A stretch of 64,000 bases of DNA from Paraburkholderia sp. FT54. Its GTDB lineage: Bacteria; Pseudomonadota; Gammaproteobacteria; Burkholderiales; Burkholderiaceae. Both the position numbers and the translations under genes were made by a program. The DNA lies in NCBI RefSeq assembly GCF_031585635.1, contig NZ_CP134195.1:1922001-1986000 (forward strand), in the 5' to 3' direction. The notes below the pieces were generated by a model. It was not told where the DNA came from and did no database searches. It saw nothing but the letters and a program-made list of their open reading frames with translations. Below, piece after piece: positions 26,584-37,209 of this stretch (position 1 is its first letter; each line of letters opens with the position of its first letter).

Positions 26584-26843
26584 GGATACTCCGTGCCGGG
26601 AGCCGGGATGATCGCATTGTCCACTGTCCGCGGCGGGTTTGCCGTCGGCAGTTTGCTCTATTGACCGGGCGGCCCGCGAAGCTCTTGCCGGTGTGGTGGC
26701 CGACGCGGCACGTTCGAAGACGCGCGCTGCCTACGCGGCGCGCGAGTGAAATGCCCAGCATAACTGCCGCTGTCACGACCGGACTGCGGGGTTGGTCATG
26801 GCATAATCCGCGACAGCTTCCCCTTCGTGTCGCCGGGCGCATC

Positions 26844-27305
26844 GTGAGTCGTTTCTATCGGAAGATCGGCAGTTGGCTGGGATTGTTCGCGATCCTGATG
26901 GCCTCGCTCGCGCCGACGATCTCGCACACGCTCGCCGCACGCAGCGATGAAAGCGCCATGTCAGCCGAGCATTGCGACATGCCGTCGATGGCGTCCATGG
27001 GTTCGATGGACTCGATGGACTCGATGGACTCGATGCAGGACGACACGCCGGACGCGACATCGGTCGCGTCCAACGCGGCCGATCAGACAGGCGGCAAACA
27101 CACCCCTCACACCGTCATGTCCGACGGCGACGCCTGCGGCTACTGCAGCCTGCTTGCCCACATGCCCGTCGTGCCGAGCGTCGAGGCACTGTTCGTCGTC
27201 ACCGTCCGCGCTTTGCAGCACACCGTCGCGACCCGCTTCGAGAGCGTGCGCCGCGTCGAGCCGCTCACCCCCGCTCAACCCCGCGCCCCTCCGTTCGCAT
27301 CCTGA
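26844..27305 (+). CDS. DUF2946-family secreted or membrane protein
   Basis: 153 residues from the GTG at 26844; the frame is open to 26661, but the hydrophobic export segment (WLGLFAILMASLAPTIS) begins 10 residues after this GTG, which suits it as the start. After the signal comes HCDMPS, then an S-M-x repeat (six triplets) encoded by a 9-bp tandem repeat, then the family motif DACGYCSLLAHMP with its CxxC. DUF2946 proteins are often found beside copper or other metal transport genes. The Met, His and Cys residues fit metal binding; function is not established. Confidence 0.7.
   Translation: MSRFYRKIGSWLGLFAILMASLAPTISHTLAARSDESAMSAEHCDMPSMASMGSMDSMDSMDSMQDDTPDATSVASNAADQTGGKHTPHTVMSDGDACGYCSLLAHMPVVPSVEALFVVTVRALQHTVATRFESVRRVEPLTPAQPRAPPFAS
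27003..27029 (+). repeat. Three perfect 9-bp repeats inside the DUF2946 gene
   Basis: TCGATGGAC occurs at 27003, 27012 and 27021, with diverged copies on both sides, coding for S-M-D triplets. Slippage would change length in frame. Confidence 0.8.
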
Positions 27306-27410
27306 TTCGAGTCACCACGGCGCGATGCATCGAATGCATCGCGGTTGCCGCCGCGCGTCCACGCGACTGTGCGCGCCGGCAGTGTCACGACCCATGAAAC
27401 AGGATGAATC

Positions 27411-28307
27411 ATGCCTATCCAAAGAACGCGCAGCGGGCAACCGCTGCGCGCGGCAACGCTTGCCGCAGCCACCGCCAGCGCATTGTTGTGCGCATCTTCA
27501 CCGGCCAGTGCACACGCGATTGCGGGCAACCGCGTCTTCCCAGCGACGATGGCCGTCGACGACCCCGGCGTCGGGGACGAAGCCAACTTCGAGTTCGGCC
27601 ATCAACGCGTGCCGGGCGACAACGGCGACCAGAGCATCAACACCTTCGACTTCGAGTACGACAAGCTGATCACGCCGCGGCTCGCGGTATCCGTCGACGG
27701 CACCTATGCAATGCAGAACAATCCGCAGGCGCACGGCTTCGACAACTTCGGCGTTGGCCTGAAGTACCTGCTGTACGTCAACGACGCGCACGAGTTCATG
27801 ACCTCGATCGGCGTGGAGGCCGAACTCGGCGGCACGGGCAGCCGCGCGATCGCCGACAACTTCTCGACGATCTCGCCGACCGTCTTTGCCGGCAAGGGCA
27901 TGGGCGATCTGCCCGACTCGCTGGCGTATCTGCGGCCGATCGCCATCACGGGTGAAGCGGGACCGGCGCTGACCACCGGCGCGGGACAGCCGAACGCGTT
28001 CAACTACGGCTTCACCCTGCAATACAGCTTGCCGTATCTGCAGCAGCATGTGCGCGATGTCGGCCTGCCGCAGCCGTTCGCCAATCTGATTCCGCTGGTG
28101 GAGATTCCGCTGTCCCGCAGCCAGGGGCAGACGACCGGCACGGTCAATCCAGGCTTTATCTGGATCAACCGTTATGGACAGTTCGGCGTGGAGGCGCAAA
28201 TCCCGATCAATCGCGCGAGCGGCTCGCATGTGGGCATTCTGGTCCAGGCGCATATCTTCTTCGACGATGTCGCGCCGACCACGATCGGCAAACCGCTGTT
28301 CCAGTAA
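27411..28307 (+). CDS. Secreted protein of unknown function (possible outer-membrane barrel)
   Basis: 298 residues with a clear signal peptide (basic start, AATLAAATASALLCASSPASA with AxA cleavage near residue 34). The mature part starts HAIAGNRVFPATMAVDDP and has alternating short hydrophobic/aromatic strands and an aromatic near-terminal region, compatible with an outer-membrane beta-barrel or porin-like transporter. I recognise no named family with certainty. It lies between the DUF2946 gene and copC and before a nickel transporter, so a role in metal passage across the outer membrane is a reasonable guess only. Confidence 0.6.
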   Translation: MPIQRTRSGQPLRAATLAAATASALLCASSPASAHAIAGNRVFPATMAVDDPGVGDEANFEFGHQRVPGDNGDQSINTFDFEYDKLITPRLAVSVDGTYAMQNNPQAHGFDNFGVGLKYLLYVNDAHEFMTSIGVEAELGGTGSRAIADNFSTISPTVFAGKGMGDLPDSLAYLRPIAITGEAGPALTTGAGQPNAFNYGFTLQYSLPYLQQHVRDVGLPQPFANLIPLVEIPLSRSQGQTTGTVNPGFIWINRYGQFGVEAQIPINRASGSHVGILVQAHIFFDDVAPTTIGKPLFQ

Positions 28308-28322
28308 AGCAGGAGAGTGATG

Positions 28323-28718
28323 ATGAATGGCACGATGATGAAACACCAACGCTTGCGCGGGTTCGGCGCTACCGCGAAGCTAACGGCGCTGTTTGCCGGT
28401 CTCGCACTCGCGAGCGGGGCCTTCGCGCATGTATTCCCTCAAAAGCAGGAGCCGGGAGCAGGCGCGACGGTAGCATCGCCCGCTCAGGTGCGGGTGATTT
28501 TCGACGGGCCGCTCGAAGCGGCGTTCAGCTCGCTGACGGTGACCGACGCGAGCGGCAAGCAGGTCAACACGCAGAAGGCCGCGGTCGATGCGCATCAACC
28601 GGCGCTGATCGTCGTGCCCTTGCCGCCGCTCGCGGCGGGTCACTACACGGTGCATTGGGTGGCCGTGGCGTCGGACGGACATCGCACCCATGGCGACTAC
28701 GCGTTCAATGTGAAGTAG
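28323..28718 (+). CDS. copC: CopC-domain periplasmic metal-binding protein
   Basis: 131 residues: signal peptide (AKLTALFAGLALASGAFA) followed directly by H, the N-terminal His of the mature CopC copper site (AHVFPQKQEPGAGATV). The CopC fold continues to the motif HWVAVASDGHRTHGDYAF with the other metal-site histidines. Several ATGs are close together; 28323 lies 7 nt after AGGAG. CopC usually pairs with CopD; none is adjacent. Here it sits between a secreted protein and NiCoT, so copper or nickel handling are both possible. Confidence 0.82.
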   Translation: MNGTMMKHQRLRGFGATAKLTALFAGLALASGAFAHVFPQKQEPGAGATVASPAQVRVIFDGPLEAAFSSLTVTDASGKQVNTQKAAVDAHQPALIVVPLPPLAAGHYTVHWVAVASDGHRTHGDYAFNVK

Positions 28719-28848
28719 CCCGAAGCGGTGATGCGCTGCGTCATCCATCGAGCGATGGCGCAGCGTCTGAAAAGGTCTATTATCGAAAAGACGCATCGAG
28801 CGCCTAGCCGTGCAACGCAGCCGTCCTCGCCTTCGGGGAGAAGAACAC

Positions 28849-29904
<1,056 letters not shown>

Positions 29905-30241
29905 TTGCGATGCAATGACAGCAAGGCCTGGCTCAAACCCTTAAGGGCTATCGTCAGAGAATTGAATAAGGCGTGTGGATGCGGCTATCGCAATGCGCGA
30001 AGCTTCGCGAATAAGCTATGAAAATTGGGTTATTCCGAATCGCTGAACTATACTCGAAAAAGTTTTTCGGGCTCATTGCGATGAGCACCATTCAAACGAA
30101 AACATGCAGCAAATCCGATCCTTTTAACCGCCCCCTCAAGCGGAAATTACCCCGATCGATTGCTGGACACGTGACTGCCGTGCGGCGCTCGCCACGTATC
30201 TTTGTCTGTCCAAAAGAACGTGAACGCAGTGGAGACACATC
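29905..30241 (+). promoter_or_regulatory. Upstream region and candidate promoter of the hydrogenase operon
   Basis: 337 nt without a gene. TTGGGT (30025-30030) and TATACT (30049-30054) are separated by 18 bp and form the best sigma70-like pair. Just after the -10 lies the near-perfect palindrome CGAAAAAGTTTTTCG (30055-30069), at the expected transcription start. A second palindrome, CGCGAAGCTTCGCG, is at 29996-30009. No -24/-12 sigma54 promoter is evident. The leader to the hhyS ATG would be about 180 nt. Confidence 0.45.
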
Positions 30242-31300
<1,059 letters not shown>

Positions 31301-31353
31301 GCGGGCGGAATTCGCGCAGTCAGTGTCGTCAGTGTCGTCAGCAGGAGAAGGTC

Positions 31354-33168
31354 ATGGCCGTCAGCACCGCACCTGAAGCGACCCGCACCACCCAGGCAGC
31401 ACCGGGCAAGCTGGTCGAAATGAACTGGGATCCGATCACGCGGATCGTCGGCAGTCTGGGGATTTACACCAAGATCGATTTTGCGAACCGCCGGGTGGCG
31501 GAATGCTACAGCACGTCGTCGATCTTTCGTGGCTATAGCATTTTCATGAAGGGCAAGGACCCGCGCGACGCGCATTTCATCACGAGCCGGATCTGCGGCA
31601 TCTGTGGCGACAATCACGCGACCTGTTCGGTCTACGCGCAGAACATGGCCTACGGCGTGAAGCCGCCGATGATCGCCGAGTGGATCGTCAATCTCGGCGA
31701 AGCGGCTGAATACATGTTCGATCACAACATCTTCCAGGACAACCTGGTGGGCGTGGACTTCTGCGAGACGATGGTCAAGGAGACCAATCCGGGCGTGTGG
31801 GCCAAGGCGCAGAAAACGCCGGCGCCGCACGCGGACAAGCACGGCTATCAGACGATCGCGGAGATCATGACCGCGCTCAATCCGTTTACCGGCGAGTTCT
31901 ACCGCGAGACGCTGATGGTGAGCCGCTATACGCGCGAAATGTTCTGCCTGATGGAAGGACGCCACGTGCATCCGTCGACGCTGTATCCGGGCGGCGTGGG
32001 CACTGTGCCGACCATTCAGCTGTTCACCGACTACATCACGCGTTTGATGAAATACGTGGAGTTCATGAAGAAGGTCGTGCCGCTGCACGACGATCTGTTC
32101 GACTTCTTCTACGAGGCACTGCCCGGTTATGAAGAGGTGGGCCGGCGCCGTGTACTGCTCGGCTGCTGGGGTTCGTTCCAGGACCCGAACGTGTGCGATT
32201 ACAACTACAACACCATGACGCAATGGGGCCGCGGCATGTTCGTCACGCCAGGCGTGGTGGTGGACGGCGAACTGGTCACGACCGACCTCGTCGACATCAA
32301 CCTGAACATCCGCATCCTGCTCGGCAGCTCCTATTACGACGACTGGGATCACGAAGAAACCTTCGTAAAGAACGACCCGCTCGGCAATCCGGTGGACCGC
32401 AAGCATCCGTGGAATCAGACCACGCTGCCGCATCCGCAGAAGCGCAAATTCGACGGCAACTATACGTGGGTGATGTCGCCGCGCTGGCTCGACAAACGCA
32501 CGGGCGACCACCTCGCGCTCGATACCGGCGGCGGTCCGATTGCGCGCCTGTGGGCCACTGCGTTGGCGGGACTGGTGGATATCGGCTATATCAAGGCGAC
32601 CGGTCACAGCGTGAAGATCTATTTGCCGAAGACCGCGCTCAAGCCCGAAGTCGAATTCGAGTGGAAGATTCCGAAGTGGAGCAACGCGCTCGAACGCGAT
32701 CGCGCCCGCACGTATTTTCAGGCTTATTCGGCAGCGGCGGCGTTGTATTTCGCGGAGCAGGCGCTCGCCGAATTGCACGCGGGGCGCACCCGCACGTTCA
32801 GCGATTTCACCGTGCCGGAAGAAGGCCTCGGTTGCGGCTTCCATGAGGCGGTGCGCGGCGTGCTCTCGCATCACCTCGTGATCCGCGAGGGCAAGATCGC
32901 CAACTATCATCCATATCCGCCTACGCCGTGGAACGCCAATCCACGCGATATCTACGGCACGCCCGGACCCTATGAAGACGCGGTGCAGAACACGCCGATC
33001 TTCGAAGAGAACGGTCCCGACAGGTTCAAGGGCATCGACATCATGCGCGCCGTGCGCAGCTTCGATCCATGCGTGCCGTGCGGCGTGCATATGTATGTGG
33101 GCAACGGCAAGACCATCGACACCTCGCATTCGCCGACCTTCGGCGTGATGCAGGGAGCGCATACGTGA
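31354..33168 (+). CDS. hhyL: Group 1h [NiFe]-hydrogenase large subunit
   Basis: 604 residues; holds the NiFe(CN)2CO active site. The L1 motif is RICGICGDNHATC with Cys81 and Cys84; the L2 motif near the C-terminus is DPCVPCGVH with Cys573 and Cys576. The 25 residues after His579 are the extension expected to be removed by the maturation protease. The ATG at 31354 has GGAGAAGG upstream; the open frame runs back into hhyS but is not coding there. The stop overlaps the GTG of the next gene. Group 1h enzymes oxidise H2 at sub-atmospheric concentrations in air. Confidence 0.92.
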   Translation: MAVSTAPEATRTTQAAPGKLVEMNWDPITRIVGSLGIYTKIDFANRRVAECYSTSSIFRGYSIFMKGKDPRDAHFITSRICGICGDNHATCSVYAQNMAYGVKPPMIAEWIVNLGEAAEYMFDHNIFQDNLVGVDFCETMVKETNPGVWAKAQKTPAPHADKHGYQTIAEIMTALNPFTGEFYRETLMVSRYTREMFCLMEGRHVHPSTLYPGGVGTVPTIQLFTDYITRLMKYVEFMKKVVPLHDDLFDFFYEALPGYEEVGRRRVLLGCWGSFQDPNVCDYNYNTMTQWGRGMFVTPGVVVDGELVTTDLVDINLNIRILLGSSYYDDWDHEETFVKNDPLGNPVDRKHPWNQTTLPHPQKRKFDGNYTWVMSPRWLDKRTGDHLALDTGGGPIARLWATALAGLVDIGYIKATGHSVKIYLPKTALKPEVEFEWKIPKWSNALERDRARTYFQAYSAAAALYFAEQALAELHAGRTRTFSDFTVPEEGLGCGFHEAVRGVLSHHLVIREGKIANYHPYPPTPWNANPRDIYGTPGPYEDAVQNTPIFEENGPDRFKGIDIMRAVRSFDPCVPCGVHMYVGNGKTIDTSHSPTFGVMQGAHT

Positions 33169-33779
33169 GCGCCCAGCTGAGCGACCAGCGTGCGGTCGCC
33201 GCCCAGCAACGCCGCATCGAGGAACTGATTGCGGCGCTCGAATCGCTCGACGATCCGCGTGCGCGCGAGAGTGCCCAGGAACTGCTGCAGGTTGTGCTCG
33301 ATCTGCACGCTAGCGGGCTCGCGCGCCTGATCGAAATCGTCTCGTGCGCCGGTGCGATGGATGACGCCATGGTCGAAGCGTTCGAACGCGATGCCAGTGT
33401 ATCGGCGCTGCTGCTGTTGCACGGTTTGCATCCGCAAGACCTGCCGACGCGCGTGTCGCGCGCGGTGGAGAAGATGCGGCCGCTGCTCGGCGTGCAGGGC
33501 ATCCAGATCGAATTGCTCGACGCCGCCGAAGAAGCGGTGCGCGTGAAAGTGGCCGGGCGGCTGCAAGGAAAGCACAACTCGGTTGGCGAATTGCAGCAGG
33601 AAATCGAACTTGTGATTTTCGAGGCGGCGCCCGAGGCGATGCGCGTCGATATTGCCGGCTTGCAGGACGTCAATGTGCATGAACTGCGCTTCGTGCCTGG
33701 TGCGCGCACTGAGGTGCACACCGAAGCGCACCCAGAGCAAACCGAGGTAGCCCGCCGGACCGAGGCCGGCGCGCAATGA
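33165..33779 (+). CDS. NifU C-terminal-like protein lacking the CxxC motif
   Basis: 204 residues from a GTG overlapping the hhyL stop. The middle region (MRPLLGVQGIQIELLDAAEEAVRVKVAG, then a helix and PEAMRVDIAGL) aligns by eye with the NifU C-terminal domain, but the place of the cluster-binding CGSC motif is occupied by RLQGKHNSVGEL, and the only Cys lies earlier (SCAGAMDD). NifU-like proteins accompany many group 1h hydrogenases. This copy is unlikely to carry an Fe-S cluster in the canonical way and may act as a scaffold or assembly partner. Overlaps the next gene by 4 nt. Confidence 0.65.
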   Translation: MSAQLSDQRAVAAQQRRIEELIAALESLDDPRARESAQELLQVVLDLHASGLARLIEIVSCAGAMDDAMVEAFERDASVSALLLLHGLHPQDLPTRVSRAVEKMRPLLGVQGIQIELLDAAEEAVRVKVAGRLQGKHNSVGELQQEIELVIFEAAPEAMRVDIAGLQDVNVHELRFVPGARTEVHTEAHPEQTEVARRTEAGAQ

Positions 33780-34414
33780 CGCCCGCCGCCGCCCCGACGC
33801 GCGGCTGGGTCGCGGGCGTGCGCCATTTCGTGAGCCGAGCCGATGACACACACTGCGAGTTGTGCGGCGCGCTGCTGCTGGCCGATCATCCTCATCTGTT
33901 CGAAATCGGCAAACGGACACTGCATTGCTGCTGCCGTGCCTGCGCACTGCTGTTCGGCAGCCAGCAGAATGCGCGCTATCGGCCAGTACCGCGCGACGCG
34001 CGTTATCTCAACGGCTTTTGCATGAGCGACGCGCAGTGGGACGCGCTGGCGATTCCCATCGATATTGCTTTCTTCTTTCACGACAGTTCGGCGCAACGTA
34101 TCGTCGCGTTTTATCCCGGACCAGCAGGCGGCACGCAATCGCTGCTGGATCTGCAGGCGTGGACCGAACTCGTCGCCGATAATCCATGGCTCGCGCAACT
34201 CGAGCCCGACGTCGAGGCGCTGCTCGTGAACCGCAGCGAGGGCGCGCGCGAGTACTACCGTGTGCCGATCGACCAATGTTATGCGCTGACCGGCGTGATT
34301 CGCGCGCGTTGGCGCGGCATATCGGGCGGACGGCAGGCGTGGGACGCGATTCATCGTTTCTTCGCCGCGCTGAAGACCCTGGGCCGCGTACCGGAGGGCC
34401 TGCTCCATGCCTGA
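33776..34414 (+). CDS. DUF5947-like hydrogenase-cluster protein with Cys cluster
   Basis: 212 residues. Near the N-terminus CELCG is followed about 25 residues later by HCCCRAC, a set of Cys/His able to bind zinc, an Fe-S cluster or heme. The rest includes FYPGPAGGTQS and a conserved-looking PDVEALLVNR segment. The protein resembles the DUF5947 family, known to me from the same position in actinobacterial group 1h loci. No signal peptide. Coupled to both neighbours (4-nt and 8-nt overlaps). Role in cluster assembly or electron transfer is a guess. Confidence 0.6.
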   Translation: MTPAAAPTRGWVAGVRHFVSRADDTHCELCGALLLADHPHLFEIGKRTLHCCCRACALLFGSQQNARYRPVPRDARYLNGFCMSDAQWDALAIPIDIAFFFHDSSAQRIVAFYPGPAGGTQSLLDLQAWTELVADNPWLAQLEPDVEALLVNRSEGAREYYRVPIDQCYALTGVIRARWRGISGGRQAWDAIHRFFAALKTLGRVPEGLLHA

Positions 34415-35066
34415 TCTCGGATTCACCGTCGAGGCGGCGGAAATGGCGCCGTTTGCCGCGGCGCCGCTACTGGTGTTCAGGCTGCATATCGTCGATGCGG
34501 CGACGGGTACATCGGCGCGCCGCGAGATTGCCAGCATCACGCTGCAATGCCAGATCCAGATCGAGGCCACGAAACGCCGCTACGCGCCCGCCGAGCAGTA
34601 CGGTCTCGAAGACCTGTTCGGCATTCCACCGCGTTGGGGAGACACGTTACGCACGATGCTGTGGACCCATACGTCGGCGGTCGTGCCGCCCTTTACCGGC
34701 GAATGCACGCTCGATTTGCCCGTGCCTTGCAGCTACGACTTCAATGTGGCCGCCACCAAATATTTTCACGGACTCGAAGAGGGCGAGATTCCGCTGATGC
34801 TGCAGTTCAGCGGCACGGTGTTCTATCGCGAAGCCGATGGCGCGTTGCAGGCCGCGCCGATTCCGTGGCACAAGGAGGCGCCGTACCGTCTGCCGGTGGC
34901 GCTATGGCGCGACATGATGGCTCGCTATTACCCGAACGGCGCGTGGCTGTGCCTGCACCGCGATGTATTCGATCGCCTCTCGCGCTTTAAAACCCGCGGG
35001 GGTCTGACGAGTTGGGAGCAGGCGGTCACGAGCCTGCTCGACAAGCTCGAGGAGGACATATCGTGA
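34407..35066 (+). CDS. DUF6084-like hydrogenase-cluster protein
   Basis: 219 residues, soluble, no Cys-rich motif. It begins LGFTVEAAEMAPFAAAPLLVFRL and contains LEDLFGIPPRW and a CSYDFNVAATKYFHGLEEGEIPL segment suggesting a beta-rich fold. It resembles DUF6084, which sits beside DUF5947 genes in group 1h hydrogenase loci. Start overlaps the previous gene by 8 nt; the end overlaps the next GTG by 4 nt, so it is made in step with the hydrogenase. No function is established. Confidence 0.6.
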   Translation: MPDLGFTVEAAEMAPFAAAPLLVFRLHIVDAATGTSARREIASITLQCQIQIEATKRRYAPAEQYGLEDLFGIPPRWGDTLRTMLWTHTSAVVPPFTGECTLDLPVPCSYDFNVAATKYFHGLEEGEIPLMLQFSGTVFYREADGALQAAPIPWHKEAPYRLPVALWRDMMARYYPNGAWLCLHRDVFDRLSRFKTRGGLTSWEQAVTSLLDKLEEDIS

Positions 35067-36475
35067 ACGCGGTCGAGAGCGTGGTGCAGGCGGTGCTGTA
35101 CGAAGGCTACATGCTGTATCCGTACCGCCCGACTTCGGTGAAGAACCGGCAGCGCTGGACCTTCGGCGGCGTGTATCCGCGCGCCTATGCGGAGGCATCC
35201 GGCAGCGATCCGTGGGTGACGCAAAGCGAGTGTCTGCTGCGCGGCGGCGAGCACACGCGCGTGGCAGTGCGTCCCGGATTTTTGCAGGTGATCGAACGGA
35301 CGGTGCTGGACGTATCGGAGAACGCCGCGGTGCGGCCGGAGTCGGGCGAGCCCGCGTGGCGCACGGTGCCCGTGCTCGATATCGACGAACGGCGCTATAC
35401 GCCGTGGCAGGAAGCGGCTGAACGGCACCTCGCGCTGCCCGTACTGGCGCTGGGCGAATTGCTGGACGCGCCGCGCGATATGCCCTTTTCATTCGACGGC
35501 GGCAACGAACTTGAACCGCTGGCGGACCGGCACGGCACACTGCGTGGCGCGTTGCGCCGCACGCGCGCGGCGTTGCAAGGCCGCGTCGAAGTAAGCGCGG
35601 CGGGCGTGGCGGCGGGTGTCTACCGGCTGAAAGTGCGCATCGTCAACGAGACGCCGCTCGATCATGCGCGCAGCCTTACGCGCGACGCCGCTTCGCTGTA
35701 TGCGCTGGTCTCGTGCCATACCGTGCTGACCATCGACCGCGGCACATGGATCTCGTCGATCGATCCACCCGACGAGCTCGCGGCGGCGTCGGCCGCATGC
35801 CGCAATATCGGCGTATGGCCGGTGCTGGTCGGCGATGAACAGCGGCCCGACACCATGCTCGCCTCGCCGATCATCCTCTACGATTTCCCGCAGATCGCGC
35901 CCGAGAGCGCCGGCGATCTGTTCGACGCCACGGAGATCGATGAAATTCTCACGCTGCGCATTCTCACCATGACGGACGAAGAAAAGCGCGAAGTGATCGC
36001 CACCGACGAGCGCGCTCGCGCCTTGCTCGCGCGCACCGAAGGTCTGGACGCCGAGCAGATGCGCAAGCTGCACGGCACCTTGCGGCAAGTGCGCGCGCTC
36101 GACGCGGCGAGCGTGGGTGCCTCCGTCTGCGCGACGCAGATCGCCATGCCCGTCTCGCCGTGGGCCGAACTCGATGCGCGACCGCATCTCGCGTGTGTGC
36201 GGGTCGCGGGCGTGGAGATTCGCATCGGCGATCAGGTGCGCTTGCGCCCGCGCGGCCGCGCGGACATCTTCGATATCGCGCTGAGCGGCATGGTCGCGAC
36301 GATCGAATCGATCGAACGCGATTTCGACGACCACGTGCATGTTGCCGTGACCATCGACGACGACCCCGGCAAGGACTTCGGCGAGCAGCGCATGCCGGGC
36401 CATCGGTTCTTCTTCGGCCCGGATGAGATCGAGCCGCTCGGCCACGCTGCCGGCTCCCGGCGGGGGCTGGTATGA
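35063..36475 (+). CDS. Conserved hydrogenase-cluster protein of unknown function
   Basis: 470 residues starting at a GTG that overlaps the preceding stop. No signal peptide or membrane segment. The first part begins VVQAVLYEGYMLYPYRPTSV; a central acidic stretch (DLFDATEIDEILTLRILTMTDEEK) is typical of helical assembly proteins; the C-terminal part holds GDQVRLRPRGRADIFD and a DDDPGKDFGEQRMPGHRFFF segment. I do not recognise a named domain. It lies between the DUF6084-like gene and the protease gene with overlaps on both sides, so a role in maturation or complex assembly is likely from context. Confidence 0.55.
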   Translation: MNAVESVVQAVLYEGYMLYPYRPTSVKNRQRWTFGGVYPRAYAEASGSDPWVTQSECLLRGGEHTRVAVRPGFLQVIERTVLDVSENAAVRPESGEPAWRTVPVLDIDERRYTPWQEAAERHLALPVLALGELLDAPRDMPFSFDGGNELEPLADRHGTLRGALRRTRAALQGRVEVSAAGVAAGVYRLKVRIVNETPLDHARSLTRDAASLYALVSCHTVLTIDRGTWISSIDPPDELAAASAACRNIGVWPVLVGDEQRPDTMLASPIILYDFPQIAPESAGDLFDATEIDEILTLRILTMTDEEKREVIATDERARALLARTEGLDAEQMRKLHGTLRQVRALDAASVGASVCATQIAMPVSPWAELDARPHLACVRVAGVEIRIGDQVRLRPRGRADIFDIALSGMVATIESIERDFDDHVHVAVTIDDDPGKDFGEQRMPGHRFFFGPDEIEPLGHAAGSRRGLV

Positions 36476-37023
36476 GCGCGATCCTGGTGGCCGGCATCGG
36501 CAACGTGTTTCTCGGCGACGACGGCTTTGGCGTCGAAGTGGTGCGGCGTTTGCAGGAACAGTTGGCCGCGGGCGAGTTGCCGGCATTCGCGGCGGGCGTG
36601 AGCGTCGCGGACTTCGGCATTCGCGGCGTCGATCTGTGTTACGCGCTGCTCGACGGCGTGGACAGCGCGATCCTGATCGACGCGACGCAGCGTGGCGGCG
36701 CGCCTGGCACGCTGTATGTGATCGAGCCGTCTCTCGAAGAGTTGGACGGCGCTGCAAACGGCGATCCCTATGCCGTCCCGATCCTGATGTCACCGCACGA
36801 GATGGACCCGGCCAAGGTGCTGCAAACCGTGCGCATGCTCGGCGGCGGTTGCGAGGACATTGTCGTGCTCGGCTGCGAGCCGCAGGACTTCGGTTGCGAA
36901 GAGGGCGAAGAAGGACGGATGAGTTTGAGCCGCCCCGTGGCGGCCGCGGTGGAGCAGGCCGCCGAGGTGGTGGTGCGGCTCGTGACGGCGAGGCTGGCAC
37001 AGCGCGCCGTGCGCGTGGCCTGA
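36472..37023 (+). CDS. [NiFe]-hydrogenase maturation protease (HyaD/HycI family)
   Basis: 183-residue endopeptidase expected to cut the HhyL C-terminal extension after nickel insertion. The family start ILVAGIGNVFLGDDGFGVEVV contains the GxGN motif and the first metal-binding Asp; a second acidic residue lies in SAILIDATQRGG and the third ligand is probably His in SPHEMDP. Length is normal. It overlaps the preceding gene by 4 nt. Being the only such protease in the window, it is assigned to HhyL. Confidence 0.88.
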   Translation: MSAILVAGIGNVFLGDDGFGVEVVRRLQEQLAAGELPAFAAGVSVADFGIRGVDLCYALLDGVDSAILIDATQRGGAPGTLYVIEPSLEELDGAANGDPYAVPILMSPHEMDPAKVLQTVRMLGGGCEDIVVLGCEPQDFGCEEGEEGRMSLSRPVAAAVEQAAEVVVRLVTARLAQRAVRVA

Positions 37024-37083
37024 CATACCGGGTGCGCCGGCACGCCAGCGATACGGTGTGAAATAACCGAAGCGGGAGACATC

Positions 37084-37185
37084 ATGAAAGGATTCCTGAA
37101 GTATCTCTTGTTGCCGGCATTGGTGGTCGGCGTGTTGGCGAATATGAAGGACATCAAGCGCTATATCCGCATCCGCAACATGTAG
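37084..37185 (+). CDS. 33-residue membrane peptide of the hydrogenase operon
   Basis: Starts MKGFLKYLLLPALVVG, a basic end followed by one hydrophobic helix of about 15 residues, and finishes with a strongly basic tail (KDIKRYIRIRNM). GGGAGA lies 5 nt before the ATG, so translation is credible. It resembles the small DUF6893-type proteins seen in actinobacterial hydrogenase loci. It could anchor the soluble hydrogenase to the membrane. It sits 60 nt after the protease gene and 24 nt before hypF. Confidence 0.65.
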   Translation: MKGFLKYLLLPALVVGVLANMKDIKRYIRIRNM

Positions 37186-37209
37186 GCGACAACAGCCAGG
37201 GAGATGGCT

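Noticed and set aside
31318..31341. 9-bp direct repeat (CAGTGTCGT) before hhyL
   Set aside because: Only two full copies in a 53-nt spacer beside the ribosome site; too short to claim a role.
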